Assembly (NCBI GenBank): GCA_932294295.1
Contig: OW028578.1
Coordinates: 33,499,185 to 33,563,184, forward strand
DNA from: Alitta virens
Lineage: Eukaryota; Annelida; Polychaeta; Phyllodocida; Nereididae
Direction of reading: 5' to 3'
Length of the DNA stretch: 64,000 nucleotides
The notes below the pieces were generated by a model that saw nothing but the letters and a program-made list of their open reading frames with translations, was not told the origin of the DNA and did not search any database. The position numbers and the translations under genes were made by a program. This document shows positions 1 to 14,800 of the stretch, one piece after another; the stretch's first letter is position 1, and each line of letters opens with the position of its first letter.

Positions 1-844
1 ATCATTGAGTAAATTACATAAAATGACAAGATAATCATTATTATCAAACTATTTGGTGTTCTATATCTGGTGAATGAGTGCTCTCATAATCTTAATCATT
101 GAGTAAATTACATAAAATGACAAGATAATCATTATTATCAAACTATTTGGCATTCTATATCTGGTGAAAGAGTGCTCTCATAATCTTAATCATTGAGTAA
201 ATTACATAAAATGACAAGATAATCATTATTATCAAACTATTTGGTGTTCTATATCTGGTAAATGAGTGCTCTCATAATCTTAATCATTGAGTAAATTGCA
301 TAAAATGACAAGATAATCATTATTATCAAACTATTTGGTGTTCTATATCTGGTGAATGAGTGCTCTCATAATCTTAATCATTAAGTAAATTACATAAAAT
401 GACAAGATAATCATTATTATCAAACTATTTGGTATTCTATATCTGGTGAAAGAGTGCTCTCATAATCTTAATCATTGAGTAAATTACATAAAATGACAAG
501 ATAATCATTATTATCAAACTATTTGGTATTCTATATCTGGTGAAAGAGTGCTCTCATAATCTTAATCATTGAGTAAATTACATAAAATGACAAGATAATC
601 ATTATTATCAAAATATTTGGTGTTCTATATCTGGTGAATGAGTGCTCTCATAATCTTAATCATTGAGTAAATTACATAAAATGACAAGATAATCATTATT
701 ATCAAACTATTTGGTGTTCTATATCTGGTGAATGAGTGCTCTCATAATCTTAATCATTGAGTAAATTACATAAAATGACAAGATAATCATTATTATCAAA
801 CTATTTGGTGTTCTATATCTGGTGAATGAGTGCTCTCATAATCA
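1..844. repeat. 94-bp tandem array made from the 3' end of the CDF gene
   Basis: Units begin at 1, 95, 189, 283, 377, 471, 565, 659 and 753, an exact 94-bp step, differing by only a few bases each. The array enters the window from the left. The last unit runs into the CDF gene: homology stops at about 844, within the codons for the C-terminal HVDYE. Each unit therefore contains, on the minus strand, a copy of the final codons (YESTHSPDIEHQIV or a variant) plus 3' flank. The unit length is not a multiple of three, so the units do not form one long frame. Confidence 0.95.
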
Positions 845-3800
845 ACATGCACAAAGGCCCTCTCAACATCTGGTAAGCATTCTAACTTATGCTGCAAACT
901 TTCTGCAATGTCATGAGATTCCCTGACTTTCATCTCTTCTGGAAGGACGATGTGAACTTCTGCCAAAAGGTCATTACCGAAATGGAAGGCCCTTACGGTA
1001 TCCACAGCAAGAACCTGCATAGAAACACATAAAACTCACAATGAATATATCTAGGAATTATGAAAGACCTTAAATGACATACAGCTGCGTACTTCGTCAT
1101 CATTCTGTGGGGGAATTCAGTGGCCTACATTAATTTTAGTGCATCCAATACCAGTGTTTTTTTCTTTTGACAAGATCTATCTTAATCTTATTATAAGAAA
1201 GACTATATATGGCAACCAACCTTGGGGTGGTGGGTCAGTGTTATCCATGTGATAAGTTTCAGGACATCTGGCTTCGCTGTGTAACCAGTGAGAAATCGAA
1301 TTTGTTCTGAATATTAAATGATATCAAGGTAAAAATGTGTAAGTTTTACAACTCAGAATATTTGTTTAATATTACAATAATTCAAGTAATTTACTTTCAT
1401 TGAATGTGTAATATAAAGGATTAGTAATTGTACAGCTCATGGAAAATGAGAAGGCATACAAACTCATGTTGAACCTTTTAATTTGTTTTATTTATAATTA
1501 ACATACATTTTCATTAAAAAAAATCATTATGTTGATAATCATATTTATCACTTAATACTAAAGATTTAGGATTACTGCTCAACAGCATCATAAATTGTAA
1601 GACGAAATTGCAATGTGTAGGATGGGAATGAACAGGATTGAACATATAGGAGTTTGAATAGGAATTTTTTTGTATATTGGAAATATAACCAAAAATATAG
1701 GAATATATATTGGCAATCCTTGACGAAAAACTGTTCACCTGTCAGACTTGTATGAACTGATCAATAATATATGTCCAGTGACACTTGCACAGCTCCAAAT
1801 GATAATATTCTGAACAAATAATGGACAGACACCTATACCTTAATTGCTGAGAGTAGTGGCTTTTAAATATAAAAGTTTATGAGTTCAATAAATGCGAACG
1901 TAGCACTTACAAGCTCATCTTGTGGTTCACAATTGGTGTTGAACCCATACATCTACGGAATCCCGAATCCCGGAGCTGCCACATTGAATTCGCATTTATT
2001 GGACAGCTCAGGAAAAGATTTAGCAAATGTACTGATTATGTCAAATGTTTCTTGTACAAAACTTTCTGCAGTAACATGTATTGCTGTGCATTATGGCTTA
2101 ACTACTGTGCTTACAAATTGCGCAAATTATCTGTTCATGATGTACCAAAAAAGAATAGGAAAATAACAGCGTTTTGTGATTTATTAGAAAAAAATTGGAT
2201 TTATTATTTTCAAAAATAGTATTTTTTCTTCTAAAAAAATAGGATTTTTGGAAAAACTGTTTTTTTTAAAACAGGAAATAATAGGTCCCTGAATAAGCAT
2301 CAATAGATATTTCATCCTGAACTGACATGGTTCAGCATCTTTTGGAACTGTTACCTTTTCCTGTTATGGTCCATGTGACAATGATGTAGAAACTTATTAA
2401 CAATGCACCCAATGGATCAGCATATTTCCATAACCTGGCCCCTGCAATTTTCAAATAATACAGATTATAGAATATATGTGGCGCGCCACGGGAAAAGGGG
2501 GCTTACGGGTGGTGACGTCATAACGGCGAAACTGGCGGGAAAATGCAAGCAAGCCATGCTGCGTAATAAATGATTGTCACATCAAAGACGGATAATCATA
2601 CTGCTCTCTCCCTCTAAAATTGAATGGACTCACCCATGTTAGTCCCATTTCTGGGAAATGGGCTAGTTCATTTCAGTTTTAGGGATTAAAGCCAATATGC
2701 CTAAAAATAGTTTTACTACAAAATCGTTGAAAAACATTTGTCAAACATAATTCATAAAGAAATACAAAACAGGTATAACCTCTTTAGTGACAGTGTTATC
2801 ATACCAGTCAGCGGCGGATCCAGAATTATGAGGAGGGGGGGCACAGTCATTAAATTACCTGTACCCTTGCTCTGACTGATGGCTATTTGGCAATGTAAAA
2901 TCAGCATGAAGGGGGGGGGGGGGGGGGTAGGGGCGCGTTGTCGCCTAAATGCTAATTTCAAACGTGTATGTAGGTATGATAGTTAGGATGCAGATGTCTT
3001 AAATACAAAGAATATTTAATTCATAAAGACACATTTTTACGGAGCCAGTAAGAGGACAGGGCAGAAAAAAATATAATTTTCCCGTGCGCACGAGTTAATT
3101 CAAGAAATTTTTTTTTTTTTTTCCGTGCGCACGAGTTAATTAAGTGGTGCTCACGAGAAACATTTGGTACGGACGGAAAATTTTTTTTCAGTTTAATTAA
3201 GTCGTGCGCACGAGATAATTAAGTTGTGCACACGAGAAAAATGGGCGCACACTTCTATCACTATCTTTTGTCTAGGCCAAATAGTTTTTATTTATTAGGA
3301 GTTAAAAATGCCGTTCCATTCAATGGCCAAGCCATCTGTAGTGAAGTGCACTCAGAGACCCCAGCCAATTAGGACATTTGTCAGAAAGTTCATTAGATAT
3401 ATCTTGATTGCAAAAATGTATTGTGTTGTATTTCAGCAACTAAAAATGCAAGAAAGATGGGGTTTTCAATTAAGCACATGAAATAACATGTTCTACCAAA
3501 AGATGGCAATCTTGTATATGTAGATTTCTACATGTATTTTGTACTTTGCTCTGTAAATTCAATAAGCATTTACATAGCTAGACAGACAGATAGATAAGTA
3601 AAAGATAGATATAGATTGATAGATTGATGGGTATTGATTGACCAGTTGATATAACATCTACATGTGTGATTGATTGATTGATTATTGACCAATTGATATA
3701 CCATATGTGTGATTGATTGATTGATTTGTTCATTGTTTACTGTAAGGACTATTTTTCATTGCAAGGAACAGCATTTTTAAATGCAGTACTACCTAGAGAG

Positions 3801-6800
3801 AATTTGTGCAAATGTTTCTCGAGCACACCAAATGTTTCTCATGCGCACCAAATGTTTCTCGTGCGCACAGGAAAAAAATATATTTTTCGTAAATTAACTC
3901 GTGCACACCGCAAATTTTAAAAACAGTCATGTATATATACACTTAATTCTTGAAAAATGTGTGATATCAGCGCAAACAGAAGAATACCAGGGGTTATGAA
4001 ATGTAGCAAAAAACACAAGTTCAGCAATTTTGCATAATTGCCACAATTATAAAAAAGATAGGGAAATATATGTCAAAATGAGGCTTCGAAATTGAAAGTA
4101 TTACGATGTAGACATTTTAAAAGACCAATAACATGTATTTAGGTACACTACTAGGTGAGACCCAATTGATACAGGTTTTAGAAAACATGAATTTTTCACA
4201 TTTTCCCTCATTACAAATTTTCTATGGTATTTATGGCCATAAGGACACAAAAAGGCACAACTAAAATATTTTAGACATATAATAACAAAGCATGTAGGTG
4301 CAATAGTATCAGAGTACTGCTTGGAAAAGCAAAAAAATTTTAAAAATGTTTTCCCAAATCCTTAAAACAAAGTTGAGACACGTCAATGAGACTATCAAAA
4401 GTCACAACTTGGCCATAAAAACTAATACCAAATTATATCAGTGTATATACAATAGTGGTGGAGTTCTGCTTTGGAAATTAAGTGTGACAGACCCACCTGC
4501 ACACACACTACATGTATAACTTTTTAATAGAGTATATATACAGAAAGTCAACAGTGTAAAGCATGGAACAGCTTGGCAATGTTATTATAAGATCTACAAA
4601 TAAAGAAATCAATCAAGTTCAGTACATCTGCAGTCTACAATTGGTCTGCATTACCTATGCAGGTACTTCAAACCTCTGCCTGGGATAATAAAGCTAAAAT
4701 ATGGAAAAAAATTTAGGTGGTCAGCGTGATAATTTAAAATTATTGGATGTTTCCTATTCTTGTTTTTTTTTACCCACTCTTTCCGACTCATATCCAGCCT
4801 AATAATTTAATTGCAATGCTATAACTATAAAGGAGGTGATGTTATTGCATGCATTGGACTTTCAGAAACATTTTGAGACCGTTTTTCATTAGAAACTCAA
4901 AAGAGAACAATAATTTTAGGGGATCCGAAGAAAAAGCAAACCAATTCAAGAAGTCTAATTTTTTAAAGGATCTTTTTCATGAATATTGCAATTAAAAAAT
5001 GTCCAGCCATATGAGTTTAATATAACATTGGACCTGACTGTAATTTATTATAATAATCTATATGGGCCGTTAAGAAAGTGGGGTCACCGCGCTTTTTTTC
5101 AAGAAAAACTGACCTTTTTATGATGTCCCCAATTTGTCCGAAATAATACTAAAGATATTGACCAGCAAAGCCATATACTTAAAGTTGAGCCTTTGGGCTA
5201 TCATTTGGTATATTTGGCATAATTTTAGCATTAGATCTGAATTAGTGCTGTCCCTTTTTAGTTCTATGTTCTTACTCTCATATACGGAAGCCTTTTAGTG
5301 CCACATACAACTTTTTTTTGGCGCTTCTGGCCACTTTATTTTTTTTGTTTTCGCTCAATTGGTTCAAGAAGGAGTTAAATGATATTGCATTTCGAATATT
5401 TGCATTTATTTCGCAAATATTTGAGTTTTTTACCACAATTTTTTTCAGAATTTGTGTCTTTTGCTACATAATTTGTTGCTCTGCTCAATTGGTTTCAGAA
5501 GGAGTTAAATAATTTTGCGTTTATTCGCAAATGTTTGTGTTTATTCACAAATGTTGCGAATAATAGCAAAATGATTCAACTATACTGTAAAATAATATAT
5601 ATAATAAATAATTTAAAAAACATTATGTAATGAAAAACACAAACTCAAAAAAATTGCGTAGCAATAAATGCACACAGGAAAAAATTATGTTGGACAAAAC
5701 AAAGTGAAAAAATGTTATGTAGCGAAAAACACAAATGACGAAAAATCATGTAGCAAAGAACACATTGTAACGAATTATGTAGCAAAAAGTCACAAATAAA
5801 AAAAAACTTTAAAATGAAATATTTTTTTTAGCAAAAAATATCATGTAGCAAAGAATGCATACTGAAAAACATTATGTGTGAAACCACACAAATAAAAAAT
5901 TATAATGTACCAAAAATGCCAAAAAAAAAAAATGAAAAAACAATTGTATCATCAAAACACAAGCCAAAAAAAGTATGTAGAAAAAACGCAAATTAAAAAA
6001 ATTATACAGCAAATAACGCAAATTTAAAATTATTTTTATCAAAAAACACAAATCTAAACAATTAAGTAGAAAAAAACGCTAAAAAAAAAAAGAAGTTGTG
6101 TGGCACTAGTAGGCTTCCGTAGTAAGAATATTAACCTCAGCTGGAAGCTGATGTTTGAGGCTAATTGTGTTAAAAATGTTGCACATATAATTATGAAATT
6201 TCAGAAAGATTTAGAAAATCACGACAAACACAATGCCAGATTTTGGTAATTGTTGGTGGATGAGCACCCAAGATAAAAAACCAAATACGGAGGGTGTCTT
6301 TACGTCGGAAACCGGGTTTTTAACACGCCAATTTTGATGTTGATTTTTACAAAAAGTTATTATTGTAGCAGCTCACAATTTTAGTTGAGTATAGAACATT
6401 ACCTTATGATCACATATCCAAATCGCGTAAGTTTTGAACAACGGATGGCGAAGATATGTCATAAAATGTAATGCATAGTTTTACAAGCGCCTGTGTTGCT
6501 CCTCGTTACGTCTGCAGTGGTAATATGCGCGAAAACATCAAATTTTCAAATACCCCATATGACCACTAAATATTGAGATATCTGGAAATTTTTTACATTT
6601 CCAAAAACTAAACATGTTAGACAATAACTTGCCATCAAAAACTAATTTTTGAAAAATCCACCCATTAGCTCCCTTTTTACACGGTGCGTCACATATAATG
6701 AAACGGTTTGCACCGATACAATTGTAACTGACCTCAATACAAATAGCTACAAACCACTAGGGGGCAAACATGCAATTTCTAACCGAAAGACGGGGCTGTC

Positions 6801-8821
6801 CAGTTTGTCCGGTCTATCTAATAACTCACGCAAGACGTCATATAGCATGTATAGTTTTCGGCAACCGAAAACATCTCCAGTTTGAAAGTGACCAGTCGGA
6901 AAGTAAACAGGTGTAAGAATAGCACTATCATGCAACCGACGTGCATATTTCTCTCCCCGGGGGTAGCAAATCAGTCTGAGAAAGAATCGTTACACATATA
7001 CTGAACTGTGTTCCCAGCCAGAACATTCATGAACATACATGAAACGTTCAAAAAACATTTTTATAAAGTGTGTATCTCAGAAAATGTTTTTTGAACGTTT
7101 CATTTATGTTGAACGTATGGTTCTGGCTAGGTTAACGCTTTTCGTAACTGGGTACACATAGTTACCTATCAATCCACACGAGAGGGCGACACTGTTGGAG
7201 ATGACGTCATTTCTTTGGTCTTGTGCAAGAGCTCTAGCAGACGGACTGTCAACCCTAGATGCCACTCCAAATAGCACTATTTTCGTTCCTTTAAAAATTT
7301 ACATATAACAGTATATCATTCGTGGATAACAAGTAATAAATTATGACCACCTGGGTTTATTTATACAACAAAAATTCATAATAATATTTGAGCTAACTGA
7401 AAAGACTTGTGGCTCCACCTACCAATAGTAACACATGCGATAACAATGGTCACTGTCCCAAACAGCAGCTCAACAGCTTCATCTTGTGAGAAATCAATGA
7501 ACTTGTTGATAGCCTCAGCAACAACTTGGAATGAAGCAACTGTCATTATCACTGACAGAACTATAATTGATATGGGTTCCAGTTTTGTTCTGCCTGGAGT
7601 GGAAATGATAATGCATTATTTGATTTGTTATATATAATGCTACTATACGAAAGTACTCAAAGTGTTAAAATAATTTGAAATAAAATCAAAAAAAACAAAA
7701 CAAAAAACCATTGATGCATTACATATTTTGCACTTTGATAGGATCATTCCCAGATAGGCGTCCAGCACTCTTAACACAATATAGTCACAATTTAGTCTAA
7801 ATGACTGAAAGGTAGTCATACACACCATCCAATTTCTAAGTAGTCATACTGACTACCTTAAGGGGGTTTCACACATAGCCGGATCAGACGCAGGAGTGTC
7901 CCGGAGGTCAACTCCGGAATACTCCCGCATACTCCGGGGAAAGGCGTATAGACATCTTGTTCATGTCCGGGAGTAACACCGGTGCACTCCGGCAAAAAAA
8001 TTAAACATGTTTAATTTTTCATGCCGGAGATCCCGGAACAGTTAAATCCGTGTTGGTCCGTGTAGATCCGTGTAGACTCCCAGTAGACTCCGTAGATCTC
8101 CGGGGACCTCCGTATTGACACCGAAATACTTCGTGTGATCTCCGGCTAAGTCCGGCGTCAACCGGGCGTGAAAAGTACGCTCCGGAGAGCACAAGGAGCA
8201 ACTCGGTTCCACACGAGTGAACTAGGACCACCACGGAGTCTAAACGGATTGAACAGGGAAAGCGGGTTTACATGTCACTTGCTTGACCCGGTTATTACGG
8301 GGCCATAATTATATGACTACCCCAAGTCATTTTGACGACTGTTTGGAGTAAGGTCGCGCCATCATTTAACCAAAAGTGCTTGCACCAACTTAATAATTAG
8401 AGGCATCATATCATCCGGGAAAAGTACTGTTACCCAATAACCTTGAGGATATCTGTATTTGTTATTCTTGCGGATGGCCCTACTGCTCCACCACATCAGG
8501 AATCCGCTCACAAGGTCCATGACACTATCAATGACTGATGAGATGATGGCCAGGGAGCCTGACAGGCCTGCTGCTGTAGCCTTACCAACCAGTAGCATCT
8601 GCATCAATTATGAAAGATAGATAGGTAGATATAGATAGATATAGATAGATAGATAGATACCAACCAGTAGCATCGGTAACAATAATGATAAATAGATATG
8701 GATATAGATAGATAGATAGGTAGATAGATAGATCTATAGATAGATATTTATATAGATAGATAGATAGATAGATAGATAGACAGATAGATATAGAGATCTA
8801 TAGATAGATATAGAGATCTTT

Positions 8822-8862
<41 letters not shown>

Positions 8863-11800
8863 TAGATATATAGATAGATAGATAGATATGACAGATATGA
8901 CAATAACAATGACAATGAAATGAATTTATTTGACCCAAAAATTAATTACAATGATGTTTTGAATTACTTAAAAAAAGATACAGAGGGTCAAGGGACATCC
9001 ATTTTGTCTCAATTAGGATGCTAGCATGGGTGCGCATCTTCTACTGTACATTCAGTTTTGTATTTGTTCCAAAACCAATTTTTTCATGTACAATTTATAG
9101 CCAATGTTACAATGTGTATCTAGTTTTTCAAGTACGTTATATTAGGGTTTTGTTAAGAATAATTGGCAGTTAGATGGTCATGCCAATCATCCGAAGCCTC
9201 GGGATCTGGTTGACCATCCCAGATTTTCATGAATATTTTTGTCTGAGTACCTGTATTTGAGTGAAAACCACACGCAACAACAACATTTTAAAATCAAGCT
9301 CCCAGTAGTTCTTGGTACCCAATAACAAATACAGGTTATTTGTAAATTTACATATGTATCGGAAGATTTTAATTAAATTGGAAATATTTTTATATGCCTG
9401 CACATTCATAATTCAGCCATTCTATATTGCTCATCATCATATATCATCATAAAATTTGTTCTCTCTTCTTCTCTATTTCTTATTTTGTAAGCCTTGAGAA
9501 TTAGTTCATTATTATTATGTTTTTTACTATGTACTGATTAAATTATAAATCCATAGCAATATAACTGATACACAGAACCACAAGGGGGCATGATGATAGC
9601 GTTGTTACCACAACTTAGTCACTGCCTCCTTGACCATATAGTATACAATAATTTATATATAGTTATACCAGACAGATTTATTTATGTAAATGTATGGTCA
9701 AAATAAAATATTCGTGAGTCTTGAGCCTTGTTTGACATTTTCCCACTTTTTTTGAAAGCTATACTGCTGCACATCAAAATAGCGTTTGGTACCAGGAAAA
9801 GGGCTTTCACTTGATGATTAAAACAAAAATAACCTTACTGACTTACTTACACTAACAACAACATCAACAATTTACTTCACATGCATCTTTGGGCTTGTTT
9901 GTCACATTTCTCTTCAGTTGTCACATTTCGACTTGCTTTCAGCAAGATGTGAAAATTTGACAAGATATGCAAGTGTGAGCTTGTTTTTGTTACAATAGAT
10001 CACCTTTCCTGTTACCAAATCATATTTAAATATGTAACAGAGTGATATGATAGCAGTAAAATAACTATTAAAATGCCAAAAATTAAAAACTTCATTGTTA
10101 ATGCCGTAAAGCCATTTGAGCTAGACAAACAACTTTTGACCATGAACAATCCTGATTTTGATCTTTTTATGTAAACAAATTCAAGTGACTGAGTAGCTGT
10201 CTACATGGTCAAACCATGTCATGATTACGGCAAGCTTTTTTGTAATTTTATCAGATTATGCGATAATTCATCTGATGATTCTTTAAACCCAATACAACTA
10301 TTCATTGTTGCAGTATATATTTCCAATAGTTGGAACATGTCAAACAAGCACATGCAACTCCAAAATATCAGCAATACGCCCAATTAAAAAACAAATTCAT
10401 ATGGCAAAAGCTACTGGGAGCTAGATCTTAAAAACTACTGGGAGATAGATAATAAAGTGTTGCAATTTTACAGGTACCTAGGGATAACTATTCATGAAAA
10501 TCTGAGATGGTCAGATATTTGGCATGGAATGACCCAGGTAATAGATACCATGCCACCCAGATCAGGTGTACACACACTAGAGTTCTCGCATAATTTTACA
10601 ACAGTTTTCATAGACTCAGAAACAATAATCCAGATGACATCATGTGAATCCAGGACTCCCATTGGATTAGGCTGTCCCTAAACCAAAAAGAGTTCTACAT
10701 TGACCAGGGGTGTCAATATAGGGGGATATATTTTTTTTCTACACACTTTTGTTTTGGAACATTTGTGCTTTGTATTACAATTCATATTACATATCAATTT
10801 TTCCTAATCCCACAAAACCCAATGTTGGCAGAGACACTATCCATCATTGTTTATGTTCGCTGTAAAAATAGTTTGGCATCAATGATCCACCATTACTTTA
10901 CTCCTTGACAAGTGTCCGCACATTAACTGCCACCACTTTTAAGAGCGAGTGAAAATCACGGTGTGACAAAGAAGGCCGGCATCCTGTCAAAAGAAATTGA
11001 CGCCCCTGCTACATTCACATCATGTTCTCTGAGGTTTTGTGTCCAGGTTAATGAGACCAGCTGTAAGAAATGTCACTATGGTCTTTATTTGGTGACCATA
11101 TGATTAACATAGCAAAATATTTTTATCTAAAATGTTGCTATCAGCATAATGCTTCATGCACTCAGACATCACTCCCTGTACACTTTAAGAGCTACATGTA
11201 TATAATCGGTGTCAGGGGCGGGGGCCTAGCTCAGTGGTAGGGCACTGGGCTTCCAACCACTGGGACCCGGGTTCAATTCTCAGTCAAGCCTAAGTTGGAT
11301 GGCTGTTTCATCCTTTGTCTCATTGCCATGGTCCCTGCCTGTCCTAATTAGCCCATCAGGTGCAGAAATACAGGACGTAAAAGCCCTAATCCACCCACAC
11401 TTATCATGCATATATAATCGGTGTCTATGCTGCAAGTAAAAGACCCACCCGTTGGGTAAATGTATAACATGGTGTAGACTCCTAGCAGCCTTATCATCTC
11501 ATCATTACATCTGCCTCTGGCAGCTGGTCAAACAAGCTGACTAACCTTAGGATCCAGTTGCATTGAGACATTGACAAATTAAGCTCCAGCCCATTTACAC
11601 CTCCGATTAAATGGCACTTACAAAGTTAGCTGCGAATATAACCTTGGAGAGAATCAAAATTGTCTTGTTCAGATGTTCACTCTCTTCCTTGGTGAAGTCA
11701 CTGTTGCTGTTGAGACTTGCTTCGAATGCTGTGATGAGATCATTCTGACGTTTGTAATATTTCCTAAAAAATAAAAAAACACAGAAAACAAGATGAACCA

Positions 11801-14800
11801 AGACTCTAAACACACAGTCATCAAAATGACAAGGGGCTGTCATATATTTGGCTCTCAAAGGTCATGATAATATGCTATGTCACCCCCATATGTCGGTCCA
11901 ATGTCCCCCACATCGGGCTGACCTCTAACCGATGTGACATGCTATCTGAGGGTGGTCAATATGACTTAAGACTACTTGTTAGTACACAATTTAATTGCCG
12001 TATAAGATATATTATGTTGAAATAAACAACGATGATAAGATAGGCACTTAATAATGATTTTAGGCAAAGCTTTAAAAGAAATAAAATTGATAAAAAGCAA
12101 GAATATCACAAATTATAATCTTGATAAAAAGGAATTTAGGCAGGGGATGGTGGAGGGTGAGACAACAACCTCACACGCTGATAGCTTGATGCAAACTGAG
12201 GGGGTGAAAGGAGGGTCCCTGTCTCACCCCTCCTTGATGTCCAGACCATAAGATAAGGTGATTAATGCGCAACATGTTCCTTTAAACTCTAGTAATTAGA
12301 ATTACCACCCCTAATTGCCGTATAAGACTATAACCTTTAGTAATTACTACAAAGTGTTCAGAGTTGAATGTAACTACTGTGTCAACAAGGTAAATACAGC
12401 TTGATTCAACAAAAACTAAACTTCAGTGGACATCAACCAATGGAGTTCCTGCTGGATTCACATGGCATTGGAGCATAGTTCCAAGTCTATGAAATCTATT
12501 AATCTTTTCATAATGCATTTACATAGTTCATAGACACTTTACACCATTAGGGAATTCCCCGATTATTAACACAGCGCTGTGGCTGCAGAAAATTTACCAG
12601 TTACCACTAACCGTGTTTTCTTCGGTAATTTCCTTAACTCCTTCTTGTCCAAAGTCTTTTTGGATGATAATTCCTCAAGAAACTGGAACCAGGTTATTTC
12701 TGCATGAAAATTGGCATTTATTCTAATGAATATTTCAGTCATCGTAACCCAGATAGCATTCCAAATAGTTTCAGTGTTGGCGCGATGTTGGCAATGTCAA
12801 AAATGATGCTGTACCGATGGTGGCCTATATAGAAATAACGCTGGCCTGATTTGGAATGCTATCTGGGATATGTATAAACGTGTTCATTTCTTAAATATAT
12901 AAACGTATGCATTTCATTTTCTGTTTCAGTTATAATCCTCCCTTTTGAGTATTCCGTATTTTTTATTCAAATTTTTTTAAATTTCATTTTCATTTTCTTA
13001 AACCTGGGCAGGCATTACAAGTACAGCCCACTTGAGCTCTGATGCCATAAGCCATAGCATCATGGTTTTCTGTAATTTGTTAGTTTGAAATGCCAATGAC
13101 GTGATTAAGACTTGTTTTGTGAGTGCTTACAGTGAATTTGTTCATAATGCTGAACAAAAAGGAAGTAGTGTTGCACTAAAGCTTCTATTGCTTAATGAAG
13201 TGGTTATTTTGCTTAGCAGTGTGGGTCAAGGATCTGAAGCCTTAGTACAATCCAGTTAGACTTAAATGAAGATGGAGTCCAAAGTAAAGTTGAATGGTTT
13301 ATTGCATAGTCATATTAAACTGTGTTCCCCACAAAGTCCAAAGAATTTCATAAAATGTTTCATGTGAGATCAGCCTTCACTCAAGAATACATGACTAAAT
13401 AGCCAGAACTCACTGCTGCTTTCCTGCAGATGTTCTGTCTCTCTCTGTGCCTCCCTCTCATGCTAGAAGAGGGCCCAGTGGATATTAAGTACTTGGCCTT
13501 AAGTGGCCAGGCTGGCCTGTTGCAGGATCAGCTGCAGGTGGGCTGCTCAAAGATGCTTATGGAAATTTCCTAGAATTGTTATAATTTTGTGTAATTCTTT
13601 TTAAATGGTTAAGGGAGCATTTAATGAATAAGCGAGCATCTTGTAGGGGAGCATGTATTATAGCCTTATGAGAATAGGTTTGCACTATCCAGTGATTTCA
13701 GTGTTAAATTGTCAAGTAATGATTAAAGGAAATTATATCTTTCTTTTATTTAGAAATTTGTGTGCTGACCATCATTACAGATTCACACGATGAAGAAAAC
13801 AGCCAGCTAGTGCCCCTAGCCTGTAGTGAAAACAAACACAAAAGACAAACTTGTCTGTTCCATTTTTTCTCCTATAATTATACTTGCCAGTTTCAATTTT
13901 CTGTTGGCTTATTCCATCATGAGGCACAATCTCTGGTATTGTTACGTCATCAACAATGGCAGCAGAATCAACAGCAGAATCAATAGAAGGTAGTTCAGGT
14001 TGTTGTGGTTGTTCTACTTTAGCAGCAGCCTGAAATAGTAAATTGATTTAAATTGAAGTTTATTTTGCATATGATAAGATAAGATAAGAGAAGATATGAT
14101 AAGATAAGATTTTATCTGAAGTCGGTGGTGAAATAATAAACAATACAACACAAGCTAAAAGCTTTTCTTCGACAGGTGAAATGTATACAAACGAGCGAGT
14201 GAAATGAAATGAAATATGTAATACTATAGATGGTGCAAGTGGTCGATTTGCAGACAGTTGTGGGTAGCTAGGCAAGAGTAGTGAGGATCTATGAAAAAGT
14301 ACATTTTATAGCAATTACGACATAGACATAAATTTATATGAACTATACAATGTATTGTAATATTTTGACATGATACCTTGTCAGTATCTGTTACCTGCAA
14401 CTAATACTCTTTAGTCTGTGCAAAATAGATCAATTCTTTTTTAAAGAGAGCGTTTCTTGTTATTTTGATGGGTACTGCGTTTTCGACAACAATGCAGATG
14501 CTGAACCAACGCCGAAGAATATGTTTACATGCTTGGCTAACTATAAGCCAATGTTAGGCTTACGTGGCATATTCTTTATGTCCCAGATATTATGCTACAT
14601 TGGCTAGACATCAGCTAGATGTTGGCCATCAACAGCCAATGTTGAAACATTGTCGGCGAATCTGGTATGCTGTCTGGCTTTGCGAATCATATTAATAATT
14701 TATCATATTCTTTTATTTCATTTGCTCCAGATATAATAAAAGTTCAGCCTGAAATTTCTCTGTTAACAAACAAATTTCCGACTTCATTAATATTGTCTGA

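Noticed and set aside
1..844. CRISPR-like regular repeat
   Set aside because: The units are contiguous with no unique spacers, and the organism is eukaryotic.
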